The notes under the pieces were generated by a model that saw only the letters and a program-made list of their open reading frames with translations, searched no databases and was not told the DNA's origin. Position numbers and translations under genes: made by a program. A stretch of 64,000 bases of DNA, taken from the NCBI RefSeq assembly GCF_014644535.1, contig NZ_BMKW01000019.1, forward strand, positions 616-64,615, in the 5' to 3' direction. Every line of letters begins with the position of its first letter. Position 1 is the first letter of the stretch. Of the stretch, positions 33,130 through 42,286 are shown one piece after another. Origin of the DNA: Neoroseomonas lacus. GTDB taxonomy: Bacteria > Pseudomonadota > Alphaproteobacteria > Acetobacterales > Acetobacteraceae.

Positions 33130-36003
33130 ATGGACACGACGTCGCTTCCCCCAGCGTCAGGCGTATCAAACGCCCCAGATTTCTCGCCATCTAACGGTGA
33201 CGGGATCGGGCTGCGCGATGACATCGCACCGCCACCCACGCCCGAGGCGCCGCCCCGGCACGGCTTCACTTTCGGCCTGCACAACCAGAATACGGCGTGG
33301 ACCGACGTTCAGCGGCTGACATGGGACGAGTTGTTCGCGCTGCTGACTAAGCACTCGGTGGGAGCAAAGGTCGGCACCTGCATCGTCCCCGCCGTCTTCC
33401 GGGGCACGCGCCGCCACAAATCCGATGCCGACCAAATCGATGTCGCCTTCCTGGACAGCGACACCGGCGCGACGCTGGAGGATATCGAGACCGCCATTGC
33501 CGCACGCGGTTGGTCAGCGATCATCAGTTCCACCCACAGCCATCTCGCCAGCACCACCACCATTAAGCGGGGCAATTGGGACAAGTTCCGCGCCGGTCAC
33601 GATTATCCCGATGGTGCTGCCGAGGCCTACCTCATCGCCGATAAGGGCTACCTGCCGGCCGTTGCCGACGGCGCCACCGTCGCTTCCGAGACATCCGATC
33701 AGGTCACCTTCCAGCACCAGCCCTGCCCGAAGTTTCGCATCGCCATACCGCTGGAGCGACCTTGGCGGGCTGAGAGCTACGATAGCCAGGCTGTTGCCAA
33801 TGCCGCCTGGAAGGAACGCATCGAGGCGCTGGCGTGCGCGCTGAACCTGCGGCACGACCAATCCTGCACGGACACCTCGCGGTTGTTCTACCTGCCGCGT
33901 CGGCCCGTTGACGGGCCGCCGGCCGAGACTGCCGTTCTCGAAGGATCGCCATGCGATCTCTTCGCCCTGCCCCCGGCGCCAAAGGCCCGAAGGCGCGCAG
34001 GCACGGAGAGCTCAACGCTTAGCGAGGATGGCGCGGGCCGCCGATCACGCCGCCGGGGCCAGCAGGAGCAGCCGGATCCGATCTCCTTCACCGACCCTGA
34101 AACGGGCGAGATCGTTGATCTGCGCTCATGGGCCAGAGACAACGCTCGCCGCTTCGAAATCGTCACAGCGCTCCAGGCCCGCAAGCCCGACGCCTTCATC
34201 GGCAAGTCGGTGGACGGCAAGCACCATCTCCGGTGCGTCAACGCCGGCGCCCACACCACTGTCGACGACGATCAGGCGACCTTCGTGATGAATGCCAGCC
34301 AGTCCGACAAGGGCTGGTTCGTTCACCACTGCCGGCACAGCCACTGTGATGGCCGAGATCACCTATTGTTCCTCAAGCAGATGCTGGAGCAGCGCTGGCT
34401 CAGCATCGCTGATCTGACCGACCTGAGCTTCCTGTGCGAGGCGAGACCAACCAGGCCGACCATTCGTCACATCGCGGGCCAATTGCCCTGGGTCGTCGAC
34501 CAAGCCGAGCAGGCGCTGCTCCAAGCGGATCTCGGCCTCTATCAGCGCGGCGCATTCATCGTTCGTACGGGCCTCGTCCGCGTCAACGGCGGATCCGCGG
34601 CTCAGGCGGGGCGACGGCAAATCATCCCGCAGGGCGATCGCGCAATTGGCGAGGCCATGACGGGGGCTGCCATCTGGCTTCGGTTCGACGGGCGCAGCGA
34701 GGAATGGGTCAACATAGACGCACCGCTGGCTGTGGCGACCACCTATCTTCAACGTGTAGGGCGCTGGCGCCTGCCAGTCCTCGCGGGGATCCTGAATTCG
34801 CCCACTCTTCGCCCCGACGGTACGATTCTCGCCGCTCCGGGCTACGATGCTGCTACGGGCTTGCTGCTTGAGCCACGCCGGCTGCCAATACCGATGGTTC
34901 CGGAATACCCGACCCAGGACGACGCGCGGATCGCCCTAAGTTGTCTGAACGGCCTGATTGACGACTTCCCCTTCGTGAGCGGAACGGACCGGGCCGTAGC
35001 GCTGTCGGCGATATTGACCGCGGTAATTCGCTGGAGCCTTCCCACCGCGCCGCTGCACGCCTTCGACGCCCCGGTGGCAGGGTCCGGCAAGTCCAAACTG
35101 GTCGATATCGCGACCCTGATTTCCACCGGTCAGGAAGCGGCCGTCATAGCCCAGGGTCGAAACGAGGAGGAACTCGAAAAACGTCTTGGTGCTTTGCTTC
35201 TGGCAGGTGAACGGGTTGTCGCTATCGACAACTGCGAAGCCCCGCTTGGCGGACAAATGGTCTGCCAGATGCTGACGCAGACAAGCCTGAGAATGCGGAT
35301 CCTCGGCCGCTCCGAAATGCCCGAGCTGTCCACCTGCGCGTTGGTGACCGCCACTGGTAATAACCTCACGCTGATCGGAGACATGACCCGCCGCGCCGTT
35401 CTATGCCGGCTGGACCCGAACTGTGAGCGGCCCGAACTGCGGCGGTTTAGCAGCGACCCGGTGGCGACGCTGCTTGCCAGCCGCGCGCCATACCTCGTGG
35501 CGGCGTTGACGGTACTGCGCGCGTTCCATGTCGCAGGCCGACCGCGTCAGGTGGATCCGCTGGGCTCCTTCGTCGTCTGGAGCGACTGGGTGCGCGGCGC
35601 GCTGATCTGGCTTGGCCAGGCCGATCCGGTCGCCAGCATGGAGTCCATTCGCGCTGATGATCCTCGCTTGGAATCCATCACCGCGGTGCTGACGCAGTGG
35701 TGGGGCGTATTTGCCGACCGGACAGTCACTGTGCGCCAGATCATCGAGTTCGCGTCGGAGCAGCAAACACCAATTGCTTCGCTCTATGCGAAACCTGAGT
35801 TCATTCGGCCTGATTTCCGGGAAGCTCTGCTGACGGTTGCCGGCGCGGCCGGTGCCATCAATAGTCGAAGTCTCGGCCGGTGGATCGCCGGACTTAATGG
35901 CCGTGTTATCGGGCGCTGGCGCTTGGAACGCGGTTCGGACACTGGTGGCGTGGCCACGTGGTGTCTGAGCGCGATCAAGCCGGAGGGTCGCCGTGATGCG
36001 TGA
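33130..36003 (+). CDS. Phage/satellite-type primase-helicase, 957 aa
   Basis: The N-terminal ~280 residues resemble an archaeo-eukaryotic-type primase region (QIDVAFLDSDTGATLEDIE, IISSTHSHL, CPKFRIAIPLERPW, DTSRLFYLPRRP). A central Cys/His segment (KHHLRCVNAGAH ... FVHHCRHSHCDGRDH, ~360-415) looks like a zinc finger. The C-terminal P-loop region has Walker A APVAGSGKSKL (~651) and VVAIDNCEAPLGG as the acidic Walker B equivalent. This architecture is that of replication proteins of prophages, satellites and plasmids. It is followed at once by a large nested inverted repeat that could be its origin. Confidence 0.8.
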   Translation: MDTTSLPPASGVSNAPDFSPSNGDGIGLRDDIAPPPTPEAPPRHGFTFGLHNQNTAWTDVQRLTWDELFALLTKHSVGAKVGTCIVPAVFRGTRRHKSDADQIDVAFLDSDTGATLEDIETAIAARGWSAIISSTHSHLASTTTIKRGNWDKFRAGHDYPDGAAEAYLIADKGYLPAVADGATVASETSDQVTFQHQPCPKFRIAIPLERPWRAESYDSQAVANAAWKERIEALACALNLRHDQSCTDTSRLFYLPRRPVDGPPAETAVLEGSPCDLFALPPAPKARRRAGTESSTLSEDGAGRRSRRRGQQEQPDPISFTDPETGEIVDLRSWARDNARRFEIVTALQARKPDAFIGKSVDGKHHLRCVNAGAHTTVDDDQATFVMNASQSDKGWFVHHCRHSHCDGRDHLLFLKQMLEQRWLSIADLTDLSFLCEARPTRPTIRHIAGQLPWVVDQAEQALLQADLGLYQRGAFIVRTGLVRVNGGSAAQAGRRQIIPQGDRAIGEAMTGAAIWLRFDGRSEEWVNIDAPLAVATTYLQRVGRWRLPVLAGILNSPTLRPDGTILAAPGYDAATGLLLEPRRLPIPMVPEYPTQDDARIALSCLNGLIDDFPFVSGTDRAVALSAILTAVIRWSLPTAPLHAFDAPVAGSGKSKLVDIATLISTGQEAAVIAQGRNEEELEKRLGALLLAGERVVAIDNCEAPLGGQMVCQMLTQTSLRMRILGRSEMPELSTCALVTATGNNLTLIGDMTRRAVLCRLDPNCERPELRRFSSDPVATLLASRAPYLVAALTVLRAFHVAGRPRQVDPLGSFVVWSDWVRGALIWLGQADPVASMESIRADDPRLESITAVLTQWWGVFADRTVTVRQIIEFASEQQTPIASLYAKPEFIRPDFREALLTVAGAAGAINSRSLGRWIAGLNGRVIGRWRLERGSDTGGVATWCLSAIKPEGRRDA

Positions 36004-36040
36004 CCGCGCCAGCTCCCCATCCGAATTACCGCGTCCTGTT

Positions 36041-36186
36041 AGGTGGTTAAGGTGGTTATTTGGGTTTCTTTCAGTCGACGCGGGGAAACTGTCAGATGTT
36101 ATCTCTTCCCGAACATGCCTGCGTGTGTGTGTTGACAGTTTTATGGGGAGGGCCGCCAGAAACCCAAATAACCCCCTTAACCCCCT
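36041..36186. repeat. Nested inverted repeat between primase and methyltransferase (candidate origin)
   Basis: Outer arms 36041-36069 and 36158-36186 are reverse complements over 29 bp with two mismatches; each contains a TTATTTGGGTTTCT-type block. Inside, AAACTGTCA (36086-36094) and TGACAGTTT (36133-36141) form a perfect 9-bp inverted repeat. The left arm also has a short direct repeat (GGTGGTTAAGGTGGTTA). Location right after the primase-helicase gene suggests a replication origin or a large regulatory hairpin. Confidence 0.75.
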
Positions 36187-36280
36187 GAACCGTCGCTGGG
36201 TCTCCTCCCGGGCGCGGGCGCCGCCACGCTGATGGCATGACAACACCTGGACACCGTCATCGTCATTATCGGAGGTCACA

Positions 36281-37573
36281 ATGCCGCCGCCCGCTCCTCA
36301 GCCGAGAGACTTCCCGGCCTACAAGACAGTCAGAACGTCTGACTTGTTGCCCTATGCCTGCAACGCGCGGACTCACTCCGACGCCCAGGTCGCGCAGATC
36401 GCCGCCTCCATCCGCGAGTTCGGTTTCACCAACCCGGTGCTGACTGACGGCGCCAACGGCATCATCGCCGGCCACGGGCGCGTGATGGCCGCGCGCAAGC
36501 TCGGCCTCGCCGAGGTGCCGGTGATCGAGCTGGCGCATCTCACGCCCGCCCAACGCCGCGCCTATGTCCTCGCCGACAACAAACTGGCTCTGAACGCCGG
36601 CTGGGACGCCGACCTGCTGCGGCTGGAACTGACCGAGTTGCAGGATCTCGGCTTTGACCTCGGCCTGACCGGCTTCGACGAGGACGAGATCGCCGGGTTT
36701 CTCGCCGGTCCCACCACCGGCCTCACCGATCCCGACGACATTCCCGCCCTGCCGGAGACGCCCGTCAGTCGGCCGGGCGACATCTGGCTGCTGGGTCGTC
36801 ACCGCCTCGCCTGCGGGGACTGCACCGACCCCGCCGTCGTCGCCGCGGTGCTGGGCGGCGTCCGCCCCCACCTGATGGTCACTGATCCGCCCTACGGCGT
36901 CGCCTATGACCCCGAATGGCGCAACCGCGCCGGCGTCAGCACCACGCGGCGCACCGGCAAGGTCGAGAACGACGACCGCGCCGATTGGCGGGAGGCCTGG
37001 GCGCTGTTTCCCGGCGACGTCGCCTATGTCTGGCACGGCGCCCTGCACGCCACCACCGTGGCGGAGAGCCTCACCGCCTGCGGTTTCGACATCCGCGCGC
37101 AGATCATCTGGGCGAAGGACCGCCTGGTCCTCGGCCGCGGCCACTACCACTGGCAGCACGAACCCGCCTGGTATGCGGTGCGCGGCCAGGGCCATTGGTC
37201 GGGCGATCGCAAGCAGACGACGCTGTGGCAGATCGCCGGCCGCAGCGAGGATGCCGAGACCCCCCATGGCACGCAGAAGCCAGTCGAATGCATGCGCCGG
37301 CCGATCGAGAACAACTCCTCGCCCGGCCAGGCGGTGTACGAGCCGTTCTCGGGTTCCGGCACCACCCTGATCGCGGCGGAGACGATGGGGCGGTCCTGCC
37401 ACGCCATCGAACTCTCGCCCGCTTATGTCGACGTGGCGGTGGCCCGCTGGGAGGCGTTCACGGGGCTGGACGCGGTCAGGGAGCGCGACGGAGCCTCGTT
37501 CAGCGGCCTCGGCCCCGGACCGGCTGGCGACGCCCCCAGCAGCCTCGGGGAGGCGTCCCATGCGTCGGTTTGA
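36281..37573 (+). CDS. ParB-domain / DNA methyltransferase fusion
   Basis: 430 aa. Residues ~18-110 are a ParB-like nuclease domain (DLLPYACNARTHSDAQVAQIAASIREFGF, NGIIAGHGRVMAARKLG). Residues ~165-410 are an N4/N6 amino-methyltransferase of the beta class: catalytic DPPY at ~202, then SAM-binding EPFSGSGTTLIAAE at ~355. Orphan ParB-MTases are standard in prophages and integrative elements of alphaproteobacteria. No cognate restriction enzyme is present. The target sequence is unknown. It starts 95 bp after the nested inverted repeat. Confidence 0.92.
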   Translation: MPPPAPQPRDFPAYKTVRTSDLLPYACNARTHSDAQVAQIAASIREFGFTNPVLTDGANGIIAGHGRVMAARKLGLAEVPVIELAHLTPAQRRAYVLADNKLALNAGWDADLLRLELTELQDLGFDLGLTGFDEDEIAGFLAGPTTGLTDPDDIPALPETPVSRPGDIWLLGRHRLACGDCTDPAVVAAVLGGVRPHLMVTDPPYGVAYDPEWRNRAGVSTTRRTGKVENDDRADWREAWALFPGDVAYVWHGALHATTVAESLTACGFDIRAQIIWAKDRLVLGRGHYHWQHEPAWYAVRGQGHWSGDRKQTTLWQIAGRSEDAETPHGTQKPVECMRRPIENNSSPGQAVYEPFSGSGTTLIAAETMGRSCHAIELSPAYVDVAVARWEAFTGLDAVRERDGASFSGLGPGPAGDAPSSLGEASHASV

Positions 37574-37958
37574 ACCCACGCCGGATCAGCGCCGCACGGT
37601 GAAGACCATGGCGGGGTTCGGCATTCCGCACACGGACATCGCGCCGTTCATCGGCATCGACACCAAGACATTGCGCAAGCATTTCCGAGAGGAGCTCGAC
37701 CGAGGGATGACGGAGGCCAATGCCAAGGTCGCGCAGTCGCTGTTTCAGATGGCGACGCAGGGCAAGAACGTCGCGGCTGCGATATTCTGGATGAAGGCCA
37801 GGGCGGGCTGGCGGGAGAAGATCGAGATCCGGCCCGAGGTGACGCCTCACGCATCGCTGACCGACGCGGAGCTTGAGGCGATCATCCGCCAGGGAGAGTC
37901 GCCGCGGCGGGCCTACAATCGGATCATCGAAGGGACGCCGGGGGTGGAAGGTCAATGA
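37560..37958 (+). CDS. TerS-like HTH protein 1
   Basis: 132 aa starting MRRFEPTPDQRRTVKTMAGF. An HTH (GIPHTDIAPFIGIDTKTLRKHF) is followed by a helical block NAKVAQSLFQMATQGKNVAAAIFWMKARAGWREK. This pattern is that of small phage proteins often located just upstream of terminase large subunits and resembling terminase small subunits. No large terminase, portal or capsid gene follows here. Overlaps the methyltransferase end by 14 bp in another frame. The following gene is a paralogue. Confidence 0.72.
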   Translation: MRRFEPTPDQRRTVKTMAGFGIPHTDIAPFIGIDTKTLRKHFREELDRGMTEANAKVAQSLFQMATQGKNVAAAIFWMKARAGWREKIEIRPEVTPHASLTDAELEAIIRQGESPRRAYNRIIEGTPGVEGQ

Positions 37959-38362
37959 TAGCCGAGCCAGCCCCCGATCCCATTCCGCCGTTCTCGGAGG
38001 AGCAGCAGCGGACGGCACGGGCGATGGCTGGGCTGGGCGTGTCACGCCGACAGATCGCGGTCTATCTGCGCACGGATGAGACGACGCTGAAGGCGAGCTT
38101 GGGCGATGATCTCGACCAGGCGGAGGTCGAGGCGATCAGCAAGGTGGCGCGGGCGCTGTTCACCATGGCGACGAAGCAGAACAACGTCGCGGCGGCGATA
38201 TTCTGGATGAAGGCGCGCGGTGGTTGGCAGGAGAAGCAGCAGCTTGAGGTGACGGGCAAGGACGACGGGCCGATCGCGATCGCGGAACTGACGATCACCA
38301 CGGACGATCCGGTGGAGGCGTCGCGCCAGTACCAGCGCCTCATCCGTGGCACTGCCCTCTGA
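37955..38362 (+). CDS. TerS-like HTH protein 2 (tandem paralogue)
   Basis: 135 aa. It shares with the upstream gene the HTH (GVSRRQIAVYLRTDETTL) and the block SKVARALFTMATKQNNVAAAIFWMKARGGWQEK. The C-terminus differs (AIAELTITTDDPVEASRQYQRLI). Start ATG overlaps the previous stop (ATGA). Two adjacent diverged copies may form a hetero-oligomer or have specialised roles. Downstream the phage-like module stops. Confidence 0.72.
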   Translation: MIAEPAPDPIPPFSEEQQRTARAMAGLGVSRRQIAVYLRTDETTLKASLGDDLDQAEVEAISKVARALFTMATKQNNVAAAIFWMKARGGWQEKQQLEVTGKDDGPIAIAELTITTDDPVEASRQYQRLIRGTAL

Positions 38363-38543
38363 CCAGCCGCCAATCGCATCTGTTCAACACCGAGCAACGA
38401 CCGTTGGTCGGTGGTGAACAGGGGAGGCGATCACGACCTGTCAGCACAAGATGGTCCGCTCTCGACCCTATGCGGGCATACCCTCAGCGACGGCTTCGGC
38501 CCAACGGCGCCGCCCGTAGCATTTGCCCGCCGCCGCGCCCGCT

Positions 38544-40091
38544 TCAGCCCTGGAGTTCGATGTCGCCGGGCTTCCAGCTCTTGTCGAACCAGGGCTGCAG
38601 CGGGCCGTAGAGCCTGAGGATCATGAACCACGACTTGCCCGGGATGGTCTGCACCCAGTTGCTGTCCTTCCCCGCCGGCGCGGTCGGGCCGAACCAAACA
38701 TCCACCGAGCGGTCGGGGTTCACCTGCAGGCCCGGATTCTGGCTGCTGACCGAGGGGAAGCGGTTGTCGGTCTGCAGCATGGACCGGGTCTGGGTGTCGT
38801 AGACAATGGTGGACCAGAAGGTCCGCACCGGCACCGGGCCGGGCAGGTGCAGGCGATAGATTTTGCCGCCGTCCAGGGCGTTGCCCTGCGCATCCTCGGC
38901 CGTCCAGGGATAGGTCGAGCCCTCGCCAACGATCTGCGTGTCCATCGCTGGCGTCACGCCGGTCGCCAGGAAGAAGAAGAACGCGCGCGCGTCGAGGTTG
39001 GCGACACCGGGTTGATGCAGGAACTGGTAGCCGCCCTGGAACGCGAAGCGCCAGCGCCGGTCGTTGAAGATGCGCGCCTCCGGATCGCGTGCCCGATAGG
39101 CCAGCGCGCGGGCGGTCGCATCACCGGACACCGCTGCTTCCGTCAGGATGCGGCGCATGCGGGCGTCGGGCTGGAAGGGCTTGCCCTTCTGGATGCCGAT
39201 GGAGGCGAAGAAGCCGAGCGTGACCGGGTCGGAGGCGTTGCTCGGTTCCACCTGGACCACGTCGTTCAGCATCTCCCAAAAGCGGAAATCGGACGGGCCG
39301 ACCATGTTGAAGGGCCGCTCGGACATGTCCACGAAGGTCAGGCGCGGGGGGCTCGCGGCGCGGGTCAGCGAATAGATCTTGGTGAGGCGCTTCACCGCAT
39401 CCACAGCGGGGCGGAAGTCGCCGTTGACGGGGAAGCTGCGCCACGCGAACCAGTTCTGAAAGGTCTTCGGGCGCACGATGGTGTAGCCCTGCTGCGGCAG
39501 GCGGCCAGAGTGCCCCGGCGGCACCAGGAGGTACTTGCCCCCACGGCCGCGATCAGCGCCGGTGATACCGACATCGGCGACCCAGGAATAGAACATGTCG
39601 TTGATCAGGCCGAGAACGCCCGGCGGCACCTCGACGACAAGCGGGCCATTCCGAAGGTCTGCCCAGAACCAAGTGTAGGGCGTGTTGTTGTTGGCGGTCA
39701 GCTCGACCGTACGGCTGTCCACCAGCCGTTCCCAGATCGGCACCGTCAGGTTGATCGGGCCGACGCTGAGGATGGCGTCCCGGTTTGCCGCCTGATTCAC
39801 GGCAGGCAGGGCGAGCAGGTAAGCCTGGAGGGCGCGCTGCCGATCGAGATTGTCGTAGATGAGGCGCGTGCTGTCGGCATCCGGCACGCCGTCGAAGAAG
39901 TTCAGACGGCCGAAACCGGTCTCGGCCGTGGCGGGCATTACGACACCGGACGGCATCGGCGTGGTGTAGCGGGACACCGGCGGGGCCGGTGTGCCGGTGA
40001 GGGGCTGCGCCAGCACCGCGCCGGGCCCGAATGCTCCTCGAAGAGCGGCGGCGGCGGCGACAAGCGCGGCAAGCTCGCGTCTGGTGGTCAT
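38544..40091 (-). CDS. DUF1254/DUF1214 exported protein
   Basis: 515 aa. The N-terminus MTTRRELAALVAAAAALRG with a following Ala-rich stretch up to VLAQP is a signal peptide, twin-arginine-like. DUF1254 covers ~60-180 (LPAVNQAANRDAIL, SRTVELTANNNTPYTWFWADL) and DUF1214 the C-terminal part (RLHLPGPVPVRTFWSTIVYDTQTR ... WVQTIPGKSWFMILRLYGPLQPWFD). Function is unknown; these are secreted proteins in many bacteria. GGGGAG lies about 8 bp before the ATG. It separates the phage-like module from the second recombinase pair. Confidence 0.9.
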   Translation of the reverse strand: MTTRRELAALVAAAAALRGAFGPGAVLAQPLTGTPAPPVSRYTTPMPSGVVMPATAETGFGRLNFFDGVPDADSTRLIYDNLDRQRALQAYLLALPAVNQAANRDAILSVGPINLTVPIWERLVDSRTVELTANNNTPYTWFWADLRNGPLVVEVPPGVLGLINDMFYSWVADVGITGADRGRGGKYLLVPPGHSGRLPQQGYTIVRPKTFQNWFAWRSFPVNGDFRPAVDAVKRLTKIYSLTRAASPPRLTFVDMSERPFNMVGPSDFRFWEMLNDVVQVEPSNASDPVTLGFFASIGIQKGKPFQPDARMRRILTEAAVSGDATARALAYRARDPEARIFNDRRWRFAFQGGYQFLHQPGVANLDARAFFFFLATGVTPAMDTQIVGEGSTYPWTAEDAQGNALDGGKIYRLHLPGPVPVRTFWSTIVYDTQTRSMLQTDNRFPSVSSQNPGLQVNPDRSVDVWFGPTAPAGKDSNWVQTIPGKSWFMILRLYGPLQPWFDKSWKPGDIELQG

Positions 40092-40326
40092 AATGCGCTC
40101 CCCACGGTCGATCGAGTAGAAAAGCGTATCGGCAAACGTCGGCCTCGTCGTTGACGCAGGTCAACCCGGGTCAGGCTAGCAGGCGAATCGCTTCGCACGG
40201 GCCGGTCAGAGGCGAGCGGAGAAGGCCCGGAAGCGGCGAGTCGGGTAGGATCGCCCTTTGCGTATCTCTCCCACGTCGGGGGATGCTACCAACGCGAAAG
40301 CTCCCGTTCCCGCCCTTATCGGCTCT

Positions 40327-41046
40327 TCACGATCCGCCCGCGGCAACAGCCGCCTGAGCCATCCGCTCCAGGATCCTCGCGACAGTCGTGTGCGTCCACG
40401 CGCCGGTGCCGCGCGGGGTGGGGACACCCTGATCGTTGAGCGCCCGAGCGCGGGCGGCATGGCCTTGGACCCCTAGGAGCCGCAGGCGCTCCAGTTCAAG
40501 CGACAGCCGATGCGCGGCACGTTGAGCGCCCTCGCGTCGCGTCTGGGCCGCTGCCGTCGCGTTGGGGCCTGCTGGTGGCCGGTAGCCCCTGTCACCGCCG
40601 AGGACCTTCCCTCGCGCCTTGGCGGCCGCCAGCGCAGATTTGGTCCGCTCGCTGATCAACTCGCGCTCCTTCTGCGCCATGGCCGCATAGATCCGCAGCA
40701 TCAGGTCATCGGCGCCGGGCATGTCGGCTGCGCGGATCGAGATGCCGTCCTCCAGCAGCTGCGACAGGGTGTGGGCGCGGCGGGTGATGCGATCGAGCCG
40801 CGCTGCGACTAGCACGGCGTCGAGTTGCCGACAGCGAGCCAATGCCGCCTGAAAACCAGGTCGTTTGTCGTCCTTTCCAGACGCGACGTCGGAATACTCC
40901 GCCACCAAGGTCCAGCCCTGCGCGGCAGCAAAGGCCCGGATGCTGGCCAGCTGGGCCTCCAGGCCCAGCCCGCTCTGCCCTTGCTCGGCGGTCGAGACCC
41001 GGGTGAGCCCGACCGCGAGACGGGGCGCCTGTGCCCGGAGGCGCAT
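40327..41046 (-). CDS. Small serine recombinase (resolvase/invertase), complete copy
   Basis: 239 aa. Catalytic LTRVSTAEQ with Ser18, VAEYSDVASGKDDKRPGFQAAL, LVAARLDRITRR, LMLRIYAAMAQKERELISERT, then a C-terminal HTH with EGAQRAAHRLSLELERLRL and RALNDQGVPTPRGTGAWTHTTVARIL. It is nearly identical in its first 129 residues to the truncated copy at 1-387. Start overlaps the DUF3489 stop by one base (TGATG). Probable DNA invertase or resolvase; no obvious invertible sites were located nearby. Confidence 0.92.
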   Translation of the reverse strand: MRLRAQAPRLAVGLTRVSTAEQGQSGLGLEAQLASIRAFAAAQGWTLVAEYSDVASGKDDKRPGFQAALARCRQLDAVLVAARLDRITRRAHTLSQLLEDGISIRAADMPGADDLMLRIYAAMAQKERELISERTKSALAAAKARGKVLGGDRGYRPPAGPNATAAAQTRREGAQRAAHRLSLELERLRLLGVQGHAARARALNDQGVPTPRGTGAWTHTTVARILERMAQAAVAAGGS

Positions 41047-42038
41047 CAGCCGGCCTCCACCGGAGCGGCCACGATCCGGTAGATCGAATAGGAACCCTTC
41101 GCGCCCTGCTTGTTCGGCCCGACCTGGCGGACGCGCTCCAGCACCTCGACGGCGATGCCGAGGCGCTTGAGGCCGGCTAGGAAGCCGCGGACGGTGTGCT
41201 GCTGCCAGCCGGTCGCGTCCATGACCTGGGTGATGGTCGCGCCTTCGTCACGGCGCAGCAGGGTGAGGACGGCCTCCTGCTTGGTGCCGGTGCGGGATGG
41301 GCGCGGGGCGGCAGCGTCGCGCGGCGGGCGAGGGGCACGCGCGGGCCGCGGGATGACTGCCAGGACCTCACGCAGGGCTGCCAGGGCATCGTCTAGCCCG
41401 TCGCGCTCCGGTGCGTCCCAGGCTGCCAGGACCGTCGCCGCGGCCATGTGCAGGGCGGCCACGCGGCCGATAGCCCCGTGCTGACTCACGGACGGGCGCT
41501 GATGGCGCTCTGCGGCCTCGGCGCTGGTGAGCGGCGGGGCCAGAGCAAACGCCGCCAGTGAGTCTCCCAGGCCCGCTCCGAGGAGCAGGGCCGCGTCGGG
41601 CTTCAGATCGGTGTGCCCTGCTGTCGACTGATGCTCCACGTCTGCGGCCTCGGCGCTCAGCTCTATTCCTGCGTCGAGGGCGGCCTGGGCCAGTGTCTGC
41701 TCCTCTTCGTACTCAGCCGGCGTCAGCCCGCCGAGTTCCGCCTCGTCCACCGCGTTGGCCGGCTCCGGCTCGATGCCGATGGCGCGCAGGCCCTCGTCGG
41801 TGATGTGCAGCAGCCGCGTCCGACCCTCGATCTGCCAGGCATTGCGAGCGTCCATGGCGCTGGCATGCTCGTCGCTGACCAGTCCTCGCTTGATCAGGGC
41901 CTTCGCCACAGTCTGTCGCGCAGCGGCCGGCAAGCGCTCGGGCGGGACCGCCAGCCGGTCATCACGCTGGCTCGCCTTGCTGAGGATCACACGCTGGGTC
42001 TCGGAAAGCTTCGTCATCGTTGGGCTCCGGTGTTGCAC
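41046..42038 (-). CDS. DUF3489 domain protein, long version
   Basis: 330 aa. Same architecture as the 387-1262 gene: N-terminal TKLSETQRVILSKASQ, Ala/Pro-rich middle, and C-terminal DUF3489 (DEGATITQVMDATGWQQHTV, GPNKQGAKGSYSIYRI). It differs by an inserted acidic/Ala-rich stretch (~105-165). The coupling to a serine recombinase is preserved. The two pairs are paralogous copies separated by ~40 kb. Confidence 0.87.
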   Translation of the reverse strand: MQHRSPTMTKLSETQRVILSKASQRDDRLAVPPERLPAAARQTVAKALIKRGLVSDEHASAMDARNAWQIEGRTRLLHITDEGLRAIGIEPEPANAVDEAELGGLTPAEYEEEQTLAQAALDAGIELSAEAADVEHQSTAGHTDLKPDAALLLGAGLGDSLAAFALAPPLTSAEAAERHQRPSVSQHGAIGRVAALHMAAATVLAAWDAPERDGLDDALAALREVLAVIPRPARAPRPPRDAAAPRPSRTGTKQEAVLTLLRRDEGATITQVMDATGWQQHTVRGFLAGLKRLGIAVEVLERVRQVGPNKQGAKGSYSIYRIVAAPVEAG

Positions 42039-42092
42039 CCGATGATCCGGGTGCTACCAGCCCGAGCCCCGCGGTTTGAGCCTCAGCGGGGC
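42037..42092 (-). promoter_or_regulatory. Palindromic upstream region of DUF3489 gene, copy 2
   Basis: ACCCGATGATCCGGGT (42037-42052) and GCCCCGC / GCGGGGC (42066-42072 / 42086-42092) repeat the arrangement found at 1261-1316 with equal spacing. Conservation of both palindromes supports a functional operator or leader. Confidence 0.5.
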
Positions 42093-42286
42093 AGCGCGGC
42101 GTTCTGCATCGCCCCTACAACCATTCGCTCCGAAGCGGCGCGAAGCCAAGCGGCAAGGGCCGTAGTCGATCGGATCAGCCCACGGTCCTACGTGCAGGTT
42201 CTGGAACCACTTAGTCCGGGTGCTTGGCACGCCCGTCGCGGAGGGCCGCCATAGACGGCCTGAAGGTCCGACTTGTCGGACCGGGA

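Noticed and set aside
36266..37579. 437-aa minus-strand ORF opposite the methyltransferase
   Set aside because: Shadow frame of a GC-rich gene; no motifs, while the plus strand has ParB and DPPY motifs.
38523..40154. 543-aa plus-strand ORF opposite the DUF1254 gene
   Set aside because: Low-complexity shadow; the minus strand has a signal peptide and DUF1254/DUF1214 motifs.
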